Assembly (NCBI RefSeq): GCF_000378725.1
Contig: NZ_KB900374.1
Location: 26,277-90,276, forward strand
Reading direction: 5' to 3'
DNA length: 64,000 nucleotides
Origin: Peptoniphilus lacrimalis DSM 7455
GTDB taxonomy: Bacteria; Bacillota; Clostridia; Tissierellales; Peptoniphilaceae
The notes below the pieces were generated by a model that did not search any database, was not told the origin of the DNA, and saw only the letters and a program-made list of their open reading frames with translations. A program made the translations under genes and the position numbers. Below, piece by piece: positions 52,500 to 62,132 of this stretch. Positions within the stretch are counted from its first letter, which is position 1; every line of letters begins with the position of its first letter.

Positions 52500-53989
52500 T
52501 ACTTAGGAACTACACCTCCTTGATATCCCCAGCCTCTATAGTGTTTCCACCAACCACCGATTTTATGTTTCTTAACAGTAGTATCAGTTGCATCAATCAT
52601 CATTCCGTTGCCGGCATAAATCCCTACATGTCCAAACTGTGGTGAATAAGGACTGTTAAAATAAACAGTTGCACCAACAGGAATATTGTCCCTACTTGAA
52701 CTTACAATCCACTTATTACCAGCGGTCTTTGCACTTCCTGCACTACCATGTATTCCAGCTGATTCGTAGCAAACCCTAACAAAGCCTTGGCATCTTCCTT
52801 TATAAGATCTTGTTCCTATCATACTTTCAGCCTTATTTATAATTGTCTGCATCTTCCTATTGCTAGCCTTAGGTAAATCTCTTACTTGTAATTCAGTTGA
52901 ACCATCGAGCTTATTAGATTTTCTTACAGCCCCTCCAACATCATAAGAATCACTTACATTAGAATTCTTATTTTGTCTTTCCTTGTCCCTAATAATACCA
53001 TCAACATCTCCAATTTTTTGAATGTCCTTATTCATGACTTCCAAATCCATAAAATGTGCATCATCAAAAAAAGTATGAGTGACTTTTTCAACTAGCATAT
53101 AGGAATTAATATTTATATCTCCAATAGCCATCATCTCCACAGGAATAACAGACCCGGCACGAACTCTAATATCTCCTATAGCTTCTTTTATTGTAAGACT
53201 TCTGTATTTTCTATTTAAAACTTCCAGAATTTGTGAGGCCTTATTTTCAATATCTTCTGCATTGTTTGTTGTGAGAGTGTATTCAAGCACTCCCCACTTA
53301 GCAATGTTTTTCTCATCTTGCTTTACAACTTTTTTAATAAGTCTTCCCTCATCATCAGTTAAATAAACAACAACTCTGTTATAAGTTCCATCATCAATGC
53401 TTGTTTCATAAGAAAAATCTACAATATTGTCATAGCTAATGGGACAATTTACAATCATCTTATCAGCAGATTTTAAAGAAATTTTTCCACAATCGTCAAA
53501 AAGTGTATAAATCTTCCCAGTTTGAGATAGGGTTATATCATTTGCAACCTTAACCATATTTAAATACTCTTGATTTTTCTCAAGCCTTTTAGGAATTTTA
53601 TATGAAGTATCTTCAATTTCTCCAACTTGTAAATTTCTATCACTACAAATTTGTTTTAATAAGTCACTCATAGACTTAGAGGAGTATTGATAGGTGTCTC
53701 TTGATTTCAAATACCTTATTTGGTCATAACAAACAGTGGAAATAACTTGTCTTTTATCCCTAGTCTTCTTAAAAACATATCCCTTAAAGACAGTTTTACC
53801 ATCAATACTAAAGCTAACAGGATTCCCCTCTTGATAATCAATAATCTCATCTTTTACAACATCAAATTCTAAAATACCAGCCCTAAATCCTCTTTCCCAC
53901 TTAATGGTGACTTTTCCTTTGATTACAGGTTGGTAAATTTTTCCATTATTGGCAATAAATATTTGATAAATCTTTTCTTTCTGCTTCAT
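52499..53989 (-). CDS. XkdQ-like tail hub protein fused to an NlpC/P60 peptidase
   Basis: A 496-aa protein. Residues 1-330 match the XkdQ tail hub (IFIANNGKIYQPVIKGKVTIKWERGF region, KAGILEFDV-like strand, SMSDLLKQICSDRNL). The C-terminal 120 residues form an NlpC/P60-type cysteine peptidase: catalytic Cys in GRCQGFVRVCYESAG, His in FGHVGIYAGNG and a third polar residue. It probably digests peptidoglycan during DNA injection. The fusion differs from Bacillus PBSX, where XkdQ lacks this domain. Confidence 0.88.
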   Translation of the reverse strand: MKQKEKIYQIFIANNGKIYQPVIKGKVTIKWERGFRAGILEFDVVKDEIIDYQEGNPVSFSIDGKTVFKGYVFKKTRDKRQVISTVCYDQIRYLKSRDTYQYSSKSMSDLLKQICSDRNLQVGEIEDTSYKIPKRLEKNQEYLNMVKVANDITLSQTGKIYTLFDDCGKISLKSADKMIVNCPISYDNIVDFSYETSIDDGTYNRVVVYLTDDEGRLIKKVVKQDEKNIAKWGVLEYTLTTNNAEDIENKASQILEVLNRKYRSLTIKEAIGDIRVRAGSVIPVEMMAIGDININSYMLVEKVTHTFFDDAHFMDLEVMNKDIQKIGDVDGIIRDKERQNKNSNVSDSYDVGGAVRKSNKLDGSTELQVRDLPKASNRKMQTIINKAESMIGTRSYKGRCQGFVRVCYESAGIHGSAGSAKTAGNKWIVSSSRDNIPVGATVYFNSPYSPQFGHVGIYAGNGMMIDATDTTVKKHKIGGWWKHYRGWGYQGGVVPK

Positions 53990-54567
53990 TTCTTAAACCT
54001 CTTTGCCATATTATAAATGGTTTTTGGATTAAAAAATGCCTTTGCTACTACTGGAACAGTTAAAGGAGCTGCTGCAATAGCTGTCTTTACAATCTTATTG
54101 ACCTGCCTTTTATCTGTGCTCGATCCAGTGTCTTTTAACTTAATAGTCTTTAAGGGCTGATATTCTTTTAAAGTCAAATCAATTAATATGTTAGTTCCAA
54201 TCTTACTATCTTCATCAATACTATAATCTTCAAGGGTCATATACTTACAAATAGAATTTCTAAGATTAGGATCTGATGTAATTCTTAAGATAACAAACTC
54301 AAAGATTTTCTTTTCTTTCTTTAACTCCTCTAGCTTTTTTATAATCTCTTGTTGAGGAGTGTATAAATCGACACCATCATGTTCTTCTGAAAAAGCATAA
54401 AAAGAAAAAGAATATTCCTGTAACTTACTCTTTCTTAGAACTGTATAAGTTTCTCCATTTACTAAATCATAAAAATCATTTTGTCCGCTTATTTTGTTCT
54501 TTATTTTTGAAGGAGTTATAGGAATTTCCATTCCATCAATATATAGTTGATAGGGTTTTTTACTCAT
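53986..54567 (-). CDS. XkdP-like tail protein without LysM
   Basis: A 193-aa protein in the XkdP position (between tape measure and XkdQ). The PYQLYIDGMEIPITPSKI start matches, but the usual C-terminal LysM domain is absent and replaced by a basic tail. ATG 54567 follows GGAGG at 8 bp. Confidence 0.8.
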   Translation of the reverse strand: MSKKPYQLYIDGMEIPITPSKIKNKISGQNDFYDLVNGETYTVLRKSKLQEYSFSFYAFSEEHDGVDLYTPQQEIIKKLEELKKEKKIFEFVILRITSDPNLRNSICKYMTLEDYSIDEDSKIGTNILIDLTLKEYQPLKTIKLKDTGSSTDKRQVNKIVKTAIAAAPLTVPVVAKAFFNPKTIYNMAKRFKK

Positions 54568-54569
54568 AA

Positions 54570-56666
54570 TCAACCTCCATTTATATTCAGAATAAGATCT
54601 TTTAATAACTTTTTATTTGCTTCATCAATAATTTTTTCTGCATCAACATCACTCTTTATATCTCCAGTAAACTGATTATATACCTCAAGTTTTACCCCCT
54701 TAGATAATTCGCTTATAGCCCTAGTTTCCATAAGGCCCTTTAAAGCAGATAAATTATTATTATCCCATTCACTATCTTTCATTTTGTCATTCATGGATTT
54801 TGTATTCTCTGCAATTTCATCAAGAGGGCCAGTCATAGCATCAGTATTTAAAAAATCTTTAGATTCAAGATTATTTTCAAGTTTCTTTTGTCCAGCTATA
54901 CTTTTTACCTTATCTAATCCCCACTTGTATCCTTTGTTAAACAATTCTTTACCTTCAATTCTTTTTATTTCATAACCTTGTCTATCAAGAGTAATAGCAT
55001 CCTCATTTTTCCCCCAGCTAAGAACCTTATTTTGTAAGCCTACAAGACCACTAGTCCAGTCAGTTCCAAAAATTGCATCAATTATCTTAGTTACAACTTT
55101 ACCTAAATCTAAAAACCAAGAAATAATATTTCCAATTAAATTCCTAACTGCATCACCAAAGGAATCAAATCCACCCTTAGCCACATTTAAAACCCATTCT
55201 ATTATTGAAATAAAAATATTTGCGAAACTTGCATAAATAAGCTGAATTAAACCGTTAATAATACCTATGGCAATATTTAAAATTGTTGCTCCAGCCCAAA
55301 GGACTGAACCAACAATTAAGCCTGTTGCACTATAGGTAGCTCCTGTTACCTTATTAATTGCTCCAACAATTCCATAAATAAGCCCAATAATTCCTATGAT
55401 AATTGCAGGAATCCAAAATAAGGGACTTGCTAAAAGTGCAGCATTAAATCCACCTTGAATAGCTGTTGCCTTACCAGTAGCTATTGCATATAAACTAACT
55501 GCCCTTGCCATTAAGAAGTGAGCAGTGGAAGAAATAAAGGCTAAACCATTATTAATTGCAAGAGCTGTTTTATAGATCCCAAATATGGTTAATAAACCCA
55601 TAAGAGGTGGCCCAATAATATTAATAGAATTTGCCAATAAATTAAATCCATTTATTCCAATATCAAGACCAATACCAAGAAAGTGAGAAAATACCGTAAT
55701 TCCATTTGTAAGACTATTAAAAAACCTTTGAAAGGAATCTGTATTTATAAAACTGTTAAACTTTTTCATTGGTCCCTGTAAGCCTAAAATCAATGTATTT
55801 GTGAGTTCAGTCTTTAAATCCGAAAAAGATTTAGGAATTTTCTTAAATCTTTTCTCAATATCATCCGCACTCTCAAACATAGCTCTTTTAATAACATCAG
55901 CTGTGATTTTACCATCACTCGAAAGCTCTTTTAGTTCTCCCATAGATACACCCATGGTCTTTGCTATTGCTTGTGCAAGTAGAGGAGCATTTTCTCTTAT
56001 TGATACAAATTCATCACCTTGTAGCCTTCCAGAAGCCATTGCCTGTGTTAATTGATACATTGCAGCAGCTTGTTCTTCAGCCGATGCACCTCCAACTTTA
56101 AAGTTTTTATTTAAAATCTCACTAAACTTAGTTGCTTCTTCAAGACCACTAAAGGCATCACCAGCAAGCATTGTAAGCTTTGCAATAGAATCAGCCATAT
56201 TTTTATAATTGGTTCTTGAATTTTTTGCAGCCTGTGCAATCCTTGACTGAACGTAAAAAAGTTTTTCTCCTTCTCCAAGCATAAAAGAAAGCCTTGAGTT
56301 AATACTTGTGAGTTCATCAGAAAGACCAACAAAAGCTTTTATACTTTGAAGACCTGCATAAGCTCCAACAATCCCTATAACTTTACCTTTAATACCACTT
56401 AAAAGACTCTCACTTTCGCTAACTGTCTTATTGTAATTGCTATGTTCATTTTCAAGGTTACTTGTAAAACTTTCCATATTTGCAAGTTCAGCTTGAGCGT
56501 TTCTTAGAGAACTTAAAGAAGCATCAAGAGAAGATGTATCAATCATATTTTCTGTTGAATCATTTAACTTATAGGCTGCTGAAATAACCATATTCATTGA
56601 CTCAATAACATTTGTAAGAATAGGACTTACATTATTAATCATTGAAATTGTAGTTTGTAAACTCAC
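54570..56666 (-). CDS. Tail tape measure protein
   Basis: A 698-aa protein with an N-terminal coiled coil, the TMP_3-type block DELTSINSRLSFMLGEG ... YKNMADSIAKLTMLAGDAF ... GDEFVSIRENAPLLAQAIA, and several hydrophobic segments in residues 320-540. It sets tail length and is ejected with DNA. The start is GTG (56664-56666), overlapping the stop of the frameshifted chaperone by two bases (GTGA). Confidence 0.92.
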   Translation of the reverse strand: MSLQTTISMINNVSPILTNVIESMNMVISAAYKLNDSTENMIDTSSLDASLSSLRNAQAELANMESFTSNLENEHSNYNKTVSESESLLSGIKGKVIGIVGAYAGLQSIKAFVGLSDELTSINSRLSFMLGEGEKLFYVQSRIAQAAKNSRTNYKNMADSIAKLTMLAGDAFSGLEEATKFSEILNKNFKVGGASAEEQAAAMYQLTQAMASGRLQGDEFVSIRENAPLLAQAIAKTMGVSMGELKELSSDGKITADVIKRAMFESADDIEKRFKKIPKSFSDLKTELTNTLILGLQGPMKKFNSFINTDSFQRFFNSLTNGITVFSHFLGIGLDIGINGFNLLANSINIIGPPLMGLLTIFGIYKTALAINNGLAFISSTAHFLMARAVSLYAIATGKATAIQGGFNAALLASPLFWIPAIIIGIIGLIYGIVGAINKVTGATYSATGLIVGSVLWAGATILNIAIGIINGLIQLIYASFANIFISIIEWVLNVAKGGFDSFGDAVRNLIGNIISWFLDLGKVVTKIIDAIFGTDWTSGLVGLQNKVLSWGKNEDAITLDRQGYEIKRIEGKELFNKGYKWGLDKVKSIAGQKKLENNLESKDFLNTDAMTGPLDEIAENTKSMNDKMKDSEWDNNNLSALKGLMETRAISELSKGVKLEVYNQFTGDIKSDVDAEKIIDEANKKLLKDLILNINGG

Positions 56667-57252
56667 TTCTTCACCTTCTTTCTAGCATTTTCTAATTCTT
56701 CATTTCTAAATAAAAAACTTGCCATATATATAGCTTGAAGTCCACTATCCATGGCAAGAAAATCCTCAATTTTTATATTGCCCTTACTTTCCCAAAATAA
56801 ATTATGAGCGAACCTTAAAAGTGGCTCGCTCTTTATTAGTTTTTTGCATCGCCTATAATTACATCAGGATCATCCATAAATCCTTGTGCTTTCATAAGCT
56901 TATCAGTAAATCTTTCATATTCTCGTCCTTCAAGCATCTTGTCTAAAAGTTCAGAAATATTCATTGCACCATAGGCATTTTGTAATTCTTCACTTTTTAA
57001 ATTAGGATAGATTATAGTTTCTGAGATAGTGTCAACAATAAGTTTCTTAGTATCTACCTTTAAAAGACTCTTGTTTTTCTTAACTATTGCAGCATTTTTT
57101 AAATCGTCAATTTCCTTAGCACTTAGAAGTCTAAAAGTCCAAGCTACTGGATTCCCATCTTCATCAACAAATCTATCTGATACTACTATTTCAAAATTTT
57201 CTCTTTTTCCCTTTGCCACTTCAGGCATAAAGTAATTTAAATTTTTCTCCAT
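56663..57252 (-). CDS. Tail assembly chaperone G-T fusion, made by -1 frameshift
   Basis: Ribosomes shifting -1 at A AAA AAC (56839-56845), just before the stop of the shorter product, continue into an open frame: LIKSEPLLRFAHNLFWESKG, then NIKIEDFLAMDSGLQAIYMASFLFRNEELENARKKVKK, stop at 56663-56665. That extension is the T domain of lambda-type G/GT chaperones, whose fusion recruits the tape measure protein. The frame is conserved in layout up to the tape measure start. Confidence 0.8.
56836..57252 (-). CDS. Tail assembly chaperone G (XkdN-like)
   Basis: A 138-aa protein from ATG 57252 (GAGGAG site). Block WTFRLLSAKEIDDLKNAA and the end AQGFMDDPDVIIGDAKN. It sits between tube and tape measure genes, the invariant place of tail assembly chaperones. 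It ends at the slippery sequence that makes the longer form. Confidence 0.88.
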   Translation of the reverse strand: MEKNLNYFMPEVAKGKRENFEIVVSDRFVDEDGNPVAWTFRLLSAKEIDDLKNAAIVKKNKSLLKVDTKKLIVDTISETIIYPNLKSEELQNAYGAMNISELLDKMLEGREYERFTDKLMKAQGFMDDPDVIIGDAKN

Positions 57253-57253
57253 T

Positions 57254-57694
57254 TTATCTCTCCTCAATATCCTCAAAAGTTCCTTCGATTTCTTGTTCCA
57301 AATGGGAGTTTTCAATATCTAATTTAAAAATTTCACCACCATCTAAATAACATCTCTTTAAAATAAGCCTGTCTTCTCCACCCTCAAAATTAGGATCATT
57401 TTGAGTTAAGAAGATGTCAAAAGATGTTTCCTTTCTTGTCTTCATATATTTAGTTAGAACTTCCCTAAAAGCCTTAGTGTGTGCATACATAGTAGCCGTG
57501 AAAGTTCCCTTAGCACTTCCCCCAACACTTAAATCAACAGGAGTTCCAAGTCTTGGAATAGTTTCTCTATCAATATCAATCTTCGCAGTAATATTTTTTA
57601 GATAAAACATTGATTCTCTATTGCCATCAATTACAACAACAGCTTCCCCAAATCTACCATTGATTAAGTCGCCGCGTTCTAAAAATTTATCCAT
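57254..57694 (-). CDS. Tail tube protein (XkdM)
   Basis: A 146-aa XkdM-type tube protein: LINGRFGEAVVVIDGNRESMF split, IDRETIPRLGTPVDLSVGGSAKGTFTATMYAHTKAF region, SHLEQEIEGTFEDI. It forms the inner tube of the contractile tail and follows the sheath gene. Confidence 0.93.
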   Translation of the reverse strand: MDKFLERGDLINGRFGEAVVVIDGNRESMFYLKNITAKIDIDRETIPRLGTPVDLSVGGSAKGTFTATMYAHTKAFREVLTKYMKTRKETSFDIFLTQNDPNFEGGEDRLILKRCYLDGGEIFKLDIENSHLEQEIEGTFEDIEER

Positions 57695-57705
57695 TCTTTA
57701 ACCTC

Positions 57706-59019
57706 CTATTCCACAATCACGTGCATATAAAGTTTTGCCATTGCCATAACTGGATTAATTAAATATTTGCAGTAAACAGCATCCTTAACATCTCCAAGTT
57801 CAACCTTTATATCTTCAGGTTCTAAATTAGTAATAGCACCCAGTCCTTGAAGCTTAAGAGCGTGATTGTAAATGTCATTCCAGAGAATATTTCTTCCCAT
57901 TTCGTTGTTTTGTTCCTTATCAAGGTATCTAGTATTAAAAATAGTTGAAACATCATTTCCAACTTGATGAAGCACTCTTATAATTTGATTTTTTGAAAAG
58001 TCCTCATTCTTTTTAACACTAAAATCAGTAAAGGAATTGATATCAGACAGCACTCTTGCTTTGTTATCAACTTCATGGAAAACAAACTGACCCTTTCTAA
58101 TTGCAGAAATAAGATTCCTTTGTTTCGTATTTAGGTCAATTGTATATTCGCCATCGTAAATGTCATTTCCAACAGTCCTATTTATCTCACAACCTGCTTC
58201 AGCACCAGCTACCCAATAAACAAGACCAGCTTCATTTTCTTTTGCCTTAGATGCTACATTAATAACAAGTTCACTATTGGCATCAAAATTATATAAAGAA
58301 GCTTGGAAATATGCCCCTTCAAGATTAACTCTTCTCTCAACATAGGACTTATACATTCTCTTTATGGCTTCATCAGTTCCTGCATAGGCAACCACATTAA
58401 TATATTTCTTTTCAAGTTTTTCCAAGAAGTCAGTGTGTGCCTTTGTAGTTTCTTCTCCATTAGTTCCACCACTTAAATTTGCACCAAGAGTTTTAGTCAA
58501 AGCTCCTTTAAACTCAACATAAGGACAATCTGATAAATCCTCTATGCCCTTAACTGCAACTTTTTCATAAACTTTTAGAGTTCCAATTTTTAAAGTAACA
58601 TCAAACTTTTCTTCTTCATCAACATTATTTGCAATAATAACAACAAATTCATTACCTTTAGTACCTGAATGTTTCGCAGTTATTGTAAGAGATTCAACAT
58701 TTGCCTTAGCCTTTTCTCCTCCACCATTTAATCTATAAATGTAGGCAGTCTTAGCATGGGCTAAAAGTTCTCTTAAAGGCAATAACTCTTTATCTGTATA
58801 TTCAAGGCCAAATAACTCAAGAGATTCTCTTTGTAAATCTGAAGGTTCAACAGTTATAATCTCTCCTTCTAAACCAAAACTTAAATTTAAACCACAAGCA
58901 ACAAAACCTCTTTCACCAAAAATATTAGAAGGTCTTGCCTTTGAAGAAAAGCAAATATAAGTTCCAGAAAGCACTTTATTTTGTACTGGAGGATTCCAAG
59001 TACCACCACCATAAGCCAT
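57706..59019 (-). CDS. Tail sheath protein (XkdK)
   Basis: A 437-aa sheath subunit that contracts to drive the tube. AYGGGTWNPPVQNKVLSGTY at the N-terminus, GTKGNEFVVIIANN (the sheath beta domain), VYWVAGAEAGCEINRT and the C-terminal domain DISTIF-like DVSTIFNTRYL region match XkdK of PBSX. Its presence makes the phage a myovirus. Confidence 0.95.
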   Translation of the reverse strand: MAYGGGTWNPPVQNKVLSGTYICFSSKARPSNIFGERGFVACGLNLSFGLEGEIITVEPSDLQRESLELFGLEYTDKELLPLRELLAHAKTAYIYRLNGGGEKAKANVESLTITAKHSGTKGNEFVVIIANNVDEEEKFDVTLKIGTLKVYEKVAVKGIEDLSDCPYVEFKGALTKTLGANLSGGTNGEETTKAHTDFLEKLEKKYINVVAYAGTDEAIKRMYKSYVERRVNLEGAYFQASLYNFDANSELVINVASKAKENEAGLVYWVAGAEAGCEINRTVGNDIYDGEYTIDLNTKQRNLISAIRKGQFVFHEVDNKARVLSDINSFTDFSVKKNEDFSKNQIIRVLHQVGNDVSTIFNTRYLDKEQNNEMGRNILWNDIYNHALKLQGLGAITNLEPEDIKVELGDVKDAVYCKYLINPVMAMAKLYMHVIVE

Positions 59020-59189
59020 TATTTAACCTCCCTATTCATAAAATCTTCATAAATCTTTAAAGCTTCTTCCTTTGTATATTCCTTACCATCTTCTAAAATT
59101 GCATAAAGAGCATCAACATTACCTATCGGATCTTTAGCATTTAAAAATTGCTCCTTAGTAAATGTAGGAGCATCAGTCTTTTTATCCAT
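59019..59189 (-). CDS. Small phage protein between sheath and terminator genes
   Basis: A 56-aa acidic protein (MDKKTDAPTFTKEQFLNAKD, then PIGNVDALYAILEDGKEYTKEEALKIYEDF). Its TAA overlaps the sheath ATG by one base. Similar small proteins with a 'D-x-L-x-x-(L/I)-L-E-D-G-K-x-Y-(S/T)-x-x-E' pattern occur here in related phages; function unknown. Confidence 0.75.
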   Translation of the reverse strand: MDKKTDAPTFTKEQFLNAKDPIGNVDALYAILEDGKEYTKEEALKIYEDFMNREVK

Positions 59190-59604
59190 TTTTAATTAAA
59201 CCCTCCTGTTTAAGTCTTCTCATAAGTGGATCAGGTATCTTAACTTTTTCCATCCAAACATTTAAATCAAAAGTCATTACAAGGTCACCATCAATAATTT
59301 TTGTCTCGAGATTTTGGCAAGTAACTCCTATATTATTAAGCCTTACCTGCTCCATTCCTGTAAGAAGTGTGAACCTAATTTCCTCTAATCTAAATAAATC
59401 ATCTTCATCACATCTTAAATAATTAATATTTACAGTGTTATTTAGAAAAAATCTATCATCAAACTGCCTAATAAGCTCAGTTCTAAGAATATTAATAAAA
59501 AAACAAGGAGCTTTAACCCCTTGCTTTTGTCTATCAATTTCAATTCTTATATCAGGAAAAATCTCTTTAAGTCTATTAATTACAGCTTGCAAAATAACTA
59601 CCAT
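59182..59604 (-). CDS. Tail terminator-like protein (XkdJ position)
   Basis: A 140-aa protein between gp10-like and sheath genes. INRLKEIFPDIRIEIDRQKQG and PCFFINIL resemble the DUF6838-type tail terminator group of clostridial myophages. It overlaps both neighbours. Confidence 0.7.
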   Translation of the reverse strand: MVVILQAVINRLKEIFPDIRIEIDRQKQGVKAPCFFINILRTELIRQFDDRFFLNNTVNINYLRCDEDDLFRLEEIRFTLLTGMEQVRLNNIGVTCQNLETKIIDGDLVMTFDLNVWMEKVKIPDPLMRRLKQEGLIKNG

Positions 59605-59993
59605 ATCTCTTTAAACCTCTTTTCAAACTTTCTTTGAAAGATCTTATCCATAACTTTCTCTAAATTTTTTTCAGCAATTGTAAGCATAAAAACTCCATCT
59701 TTCCAGCCCAAAGTATCCCCACCGCTAACAATCCTGTGACCGTACTCAACATAAGCTGCATATTCTACATCATTAGATATTTCAATTTCATAGACACTTC
59801 CCTTTTTCTTAACATCATCAATATTCCATGACTCCCTAAGAAAACCAGTATCAACTGGCGTGTTCTTTACAGTGGCTTGGAATACTCTTGTGGCAGCCTC
59901 ATAAGTAGCCTCCATGAAAATTTCATCAGCTACCCTCTTAAATTTGCCTAGATTATTTCTATATCCTTTTAAATCTTTAGTATCTATTTTCAT
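59598..59993 (-). CDS. HK97 gp10-like tail component
   Basis: A 131-aa protein with the gp10 block ATRVFQATVKNTPVDTGFLRESW and YAAYVEYGHRIVSGGD. It helps complete the head-tail junction. Confidence 0.9.
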   Translation of the reverse strand: MKIDTKDLKGYRNNLGKFKRVADEIFMEATYEAATRVFQATVKNTPVDTGFLRESWNIDDVKKKGSVYEIEISNDVEYAAYVEYGHRIVSGGDTLGWKDGVFMLTIAEKNLEKVMDKIFQRKFEKRFKEIW

Positions 59994-60361
59994 GAAACAT
60001 CAACCTTTTCAAGGACATATCTTCTGTGGGAAAGATGAATTGAAGGAATATCAGAAAACCTATAGTGATATACACTTCCATCACATCTTGTTACAATAAC
60101 ATCAGAACCTTTTGGAATATCCACATGAGGTCCCGTTATCAAAATATCTTTTCTCTCCACTTCACTATGTCCAATAAAATCATCACTGTGAGAAGATGCG
60201 TTAAAGCTAAGTCTACAAGGTTCATCTTTTACAACAGTAACCTTTCTTCTCCTTGTTACTTTAGTTTTTTCATCTTCATAAGTTTCAATGCAAATTGCAC
60301 TTACCCTATCTTCATATAAAAGTGATAGACTTTCTCCATAGGAATCATAATCAATTACCAT
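59990..60361 (-). CDS. Head-tail stopper-like protein
   Basis: A 123-aa beta-rich protein in the head-completion position (SPP1 gp16-like in placement). ATG 60361 is well spaced from AGGTG; a GTG three codons upstream is an alternative. It overlaps both neighbours. Confidence 0.6.
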   Translation of the reverse strand: MVIDYDSYGESLSLLYEDRVSAICIETYEDEKTKVTRRRKVTVVKDEPCRLSFNASSHSDDFIGHSEVERKDILITGPHVDIPKGSDVIVTRCDGSVYHYRFSDIPSIHLSHRRYVLEKVDVS

Positions 60362-60765
60362 TTTAAGCACCTATACCTGCTACAAAAAACTTCAAGTCTT
60401 GAATCAAATAAATCATTTAACCTATTTTTATAACTTAAAATTTTAGCATCTCTTATTTCTTCATCACTTCTACTGTCAAATTCAACCCTAGTATTTTCAA
60501 TAGAAATTGACTTAGCAACTCTTTTTCTTCCTTCAATAGGTTCTTTAATATTTTTTAAGTCATCAGTTTCTATTTTATTCAGAATTCCTTTTATCGCTAT
60601 AAAATATTCAATAAACCTATTAGCATCTTCTGGGAAGTATTCCCTGTAGCAAGCCCATCTTAAAGTATCTAAAAGCTCATCATGAATAAAATTAAAAAGC
60701 TGGGCATCAATTTCATCCCCACCCAACTCTTTAATAATTTTATTTACATTATCAAGGCTAATCAT
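60355..60765 (-). CDS. Head-tail connector-like protein
   Basis: A 136-aa helical protein following the major capsid gene, where gp6/gp15-type connectors are found. ISLDNVNKIIKELGGDEIDAQ and an all-helical layout fit; no specific motif settles it. Confidence 0.65.
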   Translation of the reverse strand: MISLDNVNKIIKELGGDEIDAQLFNFIHDELLDTLRWACYREYFPEDANRFIEYFIAIKGILNKIETDDLKNIKEPIEGRKRVAKSISIENTRVEFDSRSDEEIRDAKILSYKNRLNDLFDSRLEVFCSRYRCLKW

Positions 60766-61799
60766 TTTACTTTAGCAACAAAAACTTCATTGCAAGCTTC
60801 AAAAGATGGAATTGCCCTTGCAACAGATTTAGTAATTCTTGCTACCGGATCTATTCTTCTATAAATAACAGAAGTTATGAAGTCCTTATTTCTAACATCA
60901 ATATTAGACACTTGTGGAAGTTCAACTTCTTCAGCAGTTAAACCAAAATAAGTATTTCCTAGCTTAGTTTCAGGCATAAGAATTACAGTATCTGCTTTAA
61001 CTAGAGGAAGTAGGCTTCCATCTGCAAGTCTATATTTTTCATTGCAAACAGCAATTGTAGGTAAATCTCTTTGACTTAAAAAGTCATTTAAGTTTTGCAT
61101 GCTTGGAATAATAGAAGAATTAACCCCAAAAATAGCCTTTCTTACTGCTTCAGAATTTAAAAGAAGTCTTGAAGTCGCCTTATCCATTAACATTCTACTA
61201 GGATTTACTCCAGTATCTTCAACAATCTTATCTACCCAAGTGTCAAGATTATTTACAGGATCAGCAGTAGCTTCTGACCATCTTGCAGAAGTCTTTAAAT
61301 TTTCTTGATGAGCTTCCGGCATATGATAATCAATAACACCCTTAACACCATTTTCATCAAGAGTGAGTTTTCCTGTTTGTAAGATTTCAAATCTCATCAT
61401 ATTAATTCTCTTGTAAACAGAATCAATAGTTAAATCAACATCATTAAAAATTTTATTTAATACAGCTTGTTCCTCTGCAGGAGTTCTTGGATTTTGAAGT
61501 TTAACAATCTCATCTTCTGAAATGAACTTAGAATCCTTAACTAAAAGCATATCTAAAATATTTTTAGCAAATCCATTTCTTCCTGATAGCTTTGTATTAG
61601 TGTCTGGTGCATAAACTTCAGCAGTAACAGGAAGTTTATTTCCACCAATAATATATTCAATTTTTAAATCATCTGTCTTTATATTAGGAAATAATAAATT
61701 CCCAATATTATCTCCCTCAAGTTTTGTTCTTGCGTACTCTCTTAAATCTAAATTCCCTTCCTTTAAGCTTAAAATAGCATTAGTTAATTGTTCTGGCAT
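60762..61799 (-). CDS. Major capsid protein (phage capsid E-like)
   Basis: A 345-aa protein. NLLFPNIKTDDLKIEYIIGGNKLPV, split, NDVDLTIDSVYKRINMMRFEILQTGKL region and LLPLVKADTVILMPETKLG match the lambda gpE-type HK97-fold capsid family. It follows the decoration and scaffold genes. Confidence 0.92.
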   Translation of the reverse strand: MPEQLTNAILSLKEGNLDLREYARTKLEGDNIGNLLFPNIKTDDLKIEYIIGGNKLPVTAEVYAPDTNTKLSGRNGFAKNILDMLLVKDSKFISEDEIVKLQNPRTPAEEQAVLNKIFNDVDLTIDSVYKRINMMRFEILQTGKLTLDENGVKGVIDYHMPEAHQENLKTSARWSEATADPVNNLDTWVDKIVEDTGVNPSRMLMDKATSRLLLNSEAVRKAIFGVNSSIIPSMQNLNDFLSQRDLPTIAVCNEKYRLADGSLLPLVKADTVILMPETKLGNTYFGLTAEEVELPQVSNIDVRNKDFITSVIYRRIDPVARITKSVARAIPSFEACNEVFVAKVK

Positions 61800-61813
61800 T
61801 TATATTTCCCCCC

Positions 61814-62119
61814 TTACACTAATTTAATTTCAGTTAATTTTGCTTCAGCACTTATTGCTTCAGGAAGCTTGTCCTTATAAACATAACCTTCAATAAGAAG
61901 AGGTACTTCCATATCTCCATCAGTTACATCAATATCAAAGGGAATAATTCCCTTAGCAGTGGCATCATTTTTTGGATAAACACTTCCTGCTTTAACAATA
62001 TTTCTTCCACTTACATCTTGGCCACTTCCCTTTTTTAAAGTAACAGTTACAGCCACATAAGGATCAGCAAAAGCTAAAACACTATTTTTACCATCATAAG
62101 CAATATTCTTTCCTAACAT
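61814..62119 (-). CDS. Head decoration protein candidate
   Basis: A 101-aa beta-rich protein between scaffold and capsid genes. The pattern AGSVYPKNDATAKGIIPFDID ... EVPLLIEGYVYKDKLP is typical of small capsid decoration proteins in clostridial phages. Confidence 0.75.
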   Translation of the reverse strand: MLGKNIAYDGKNSVLAFADPYVAVTVTLKKGSGQDVSGRNIVKAGSVYPKNDATAKGIIPFDIDVTDGDMEVPLLIEGYVYKDKLPEAISAEAKLTEIKLV

Positions 62120-62132
62120 TATTTACCTCCTA

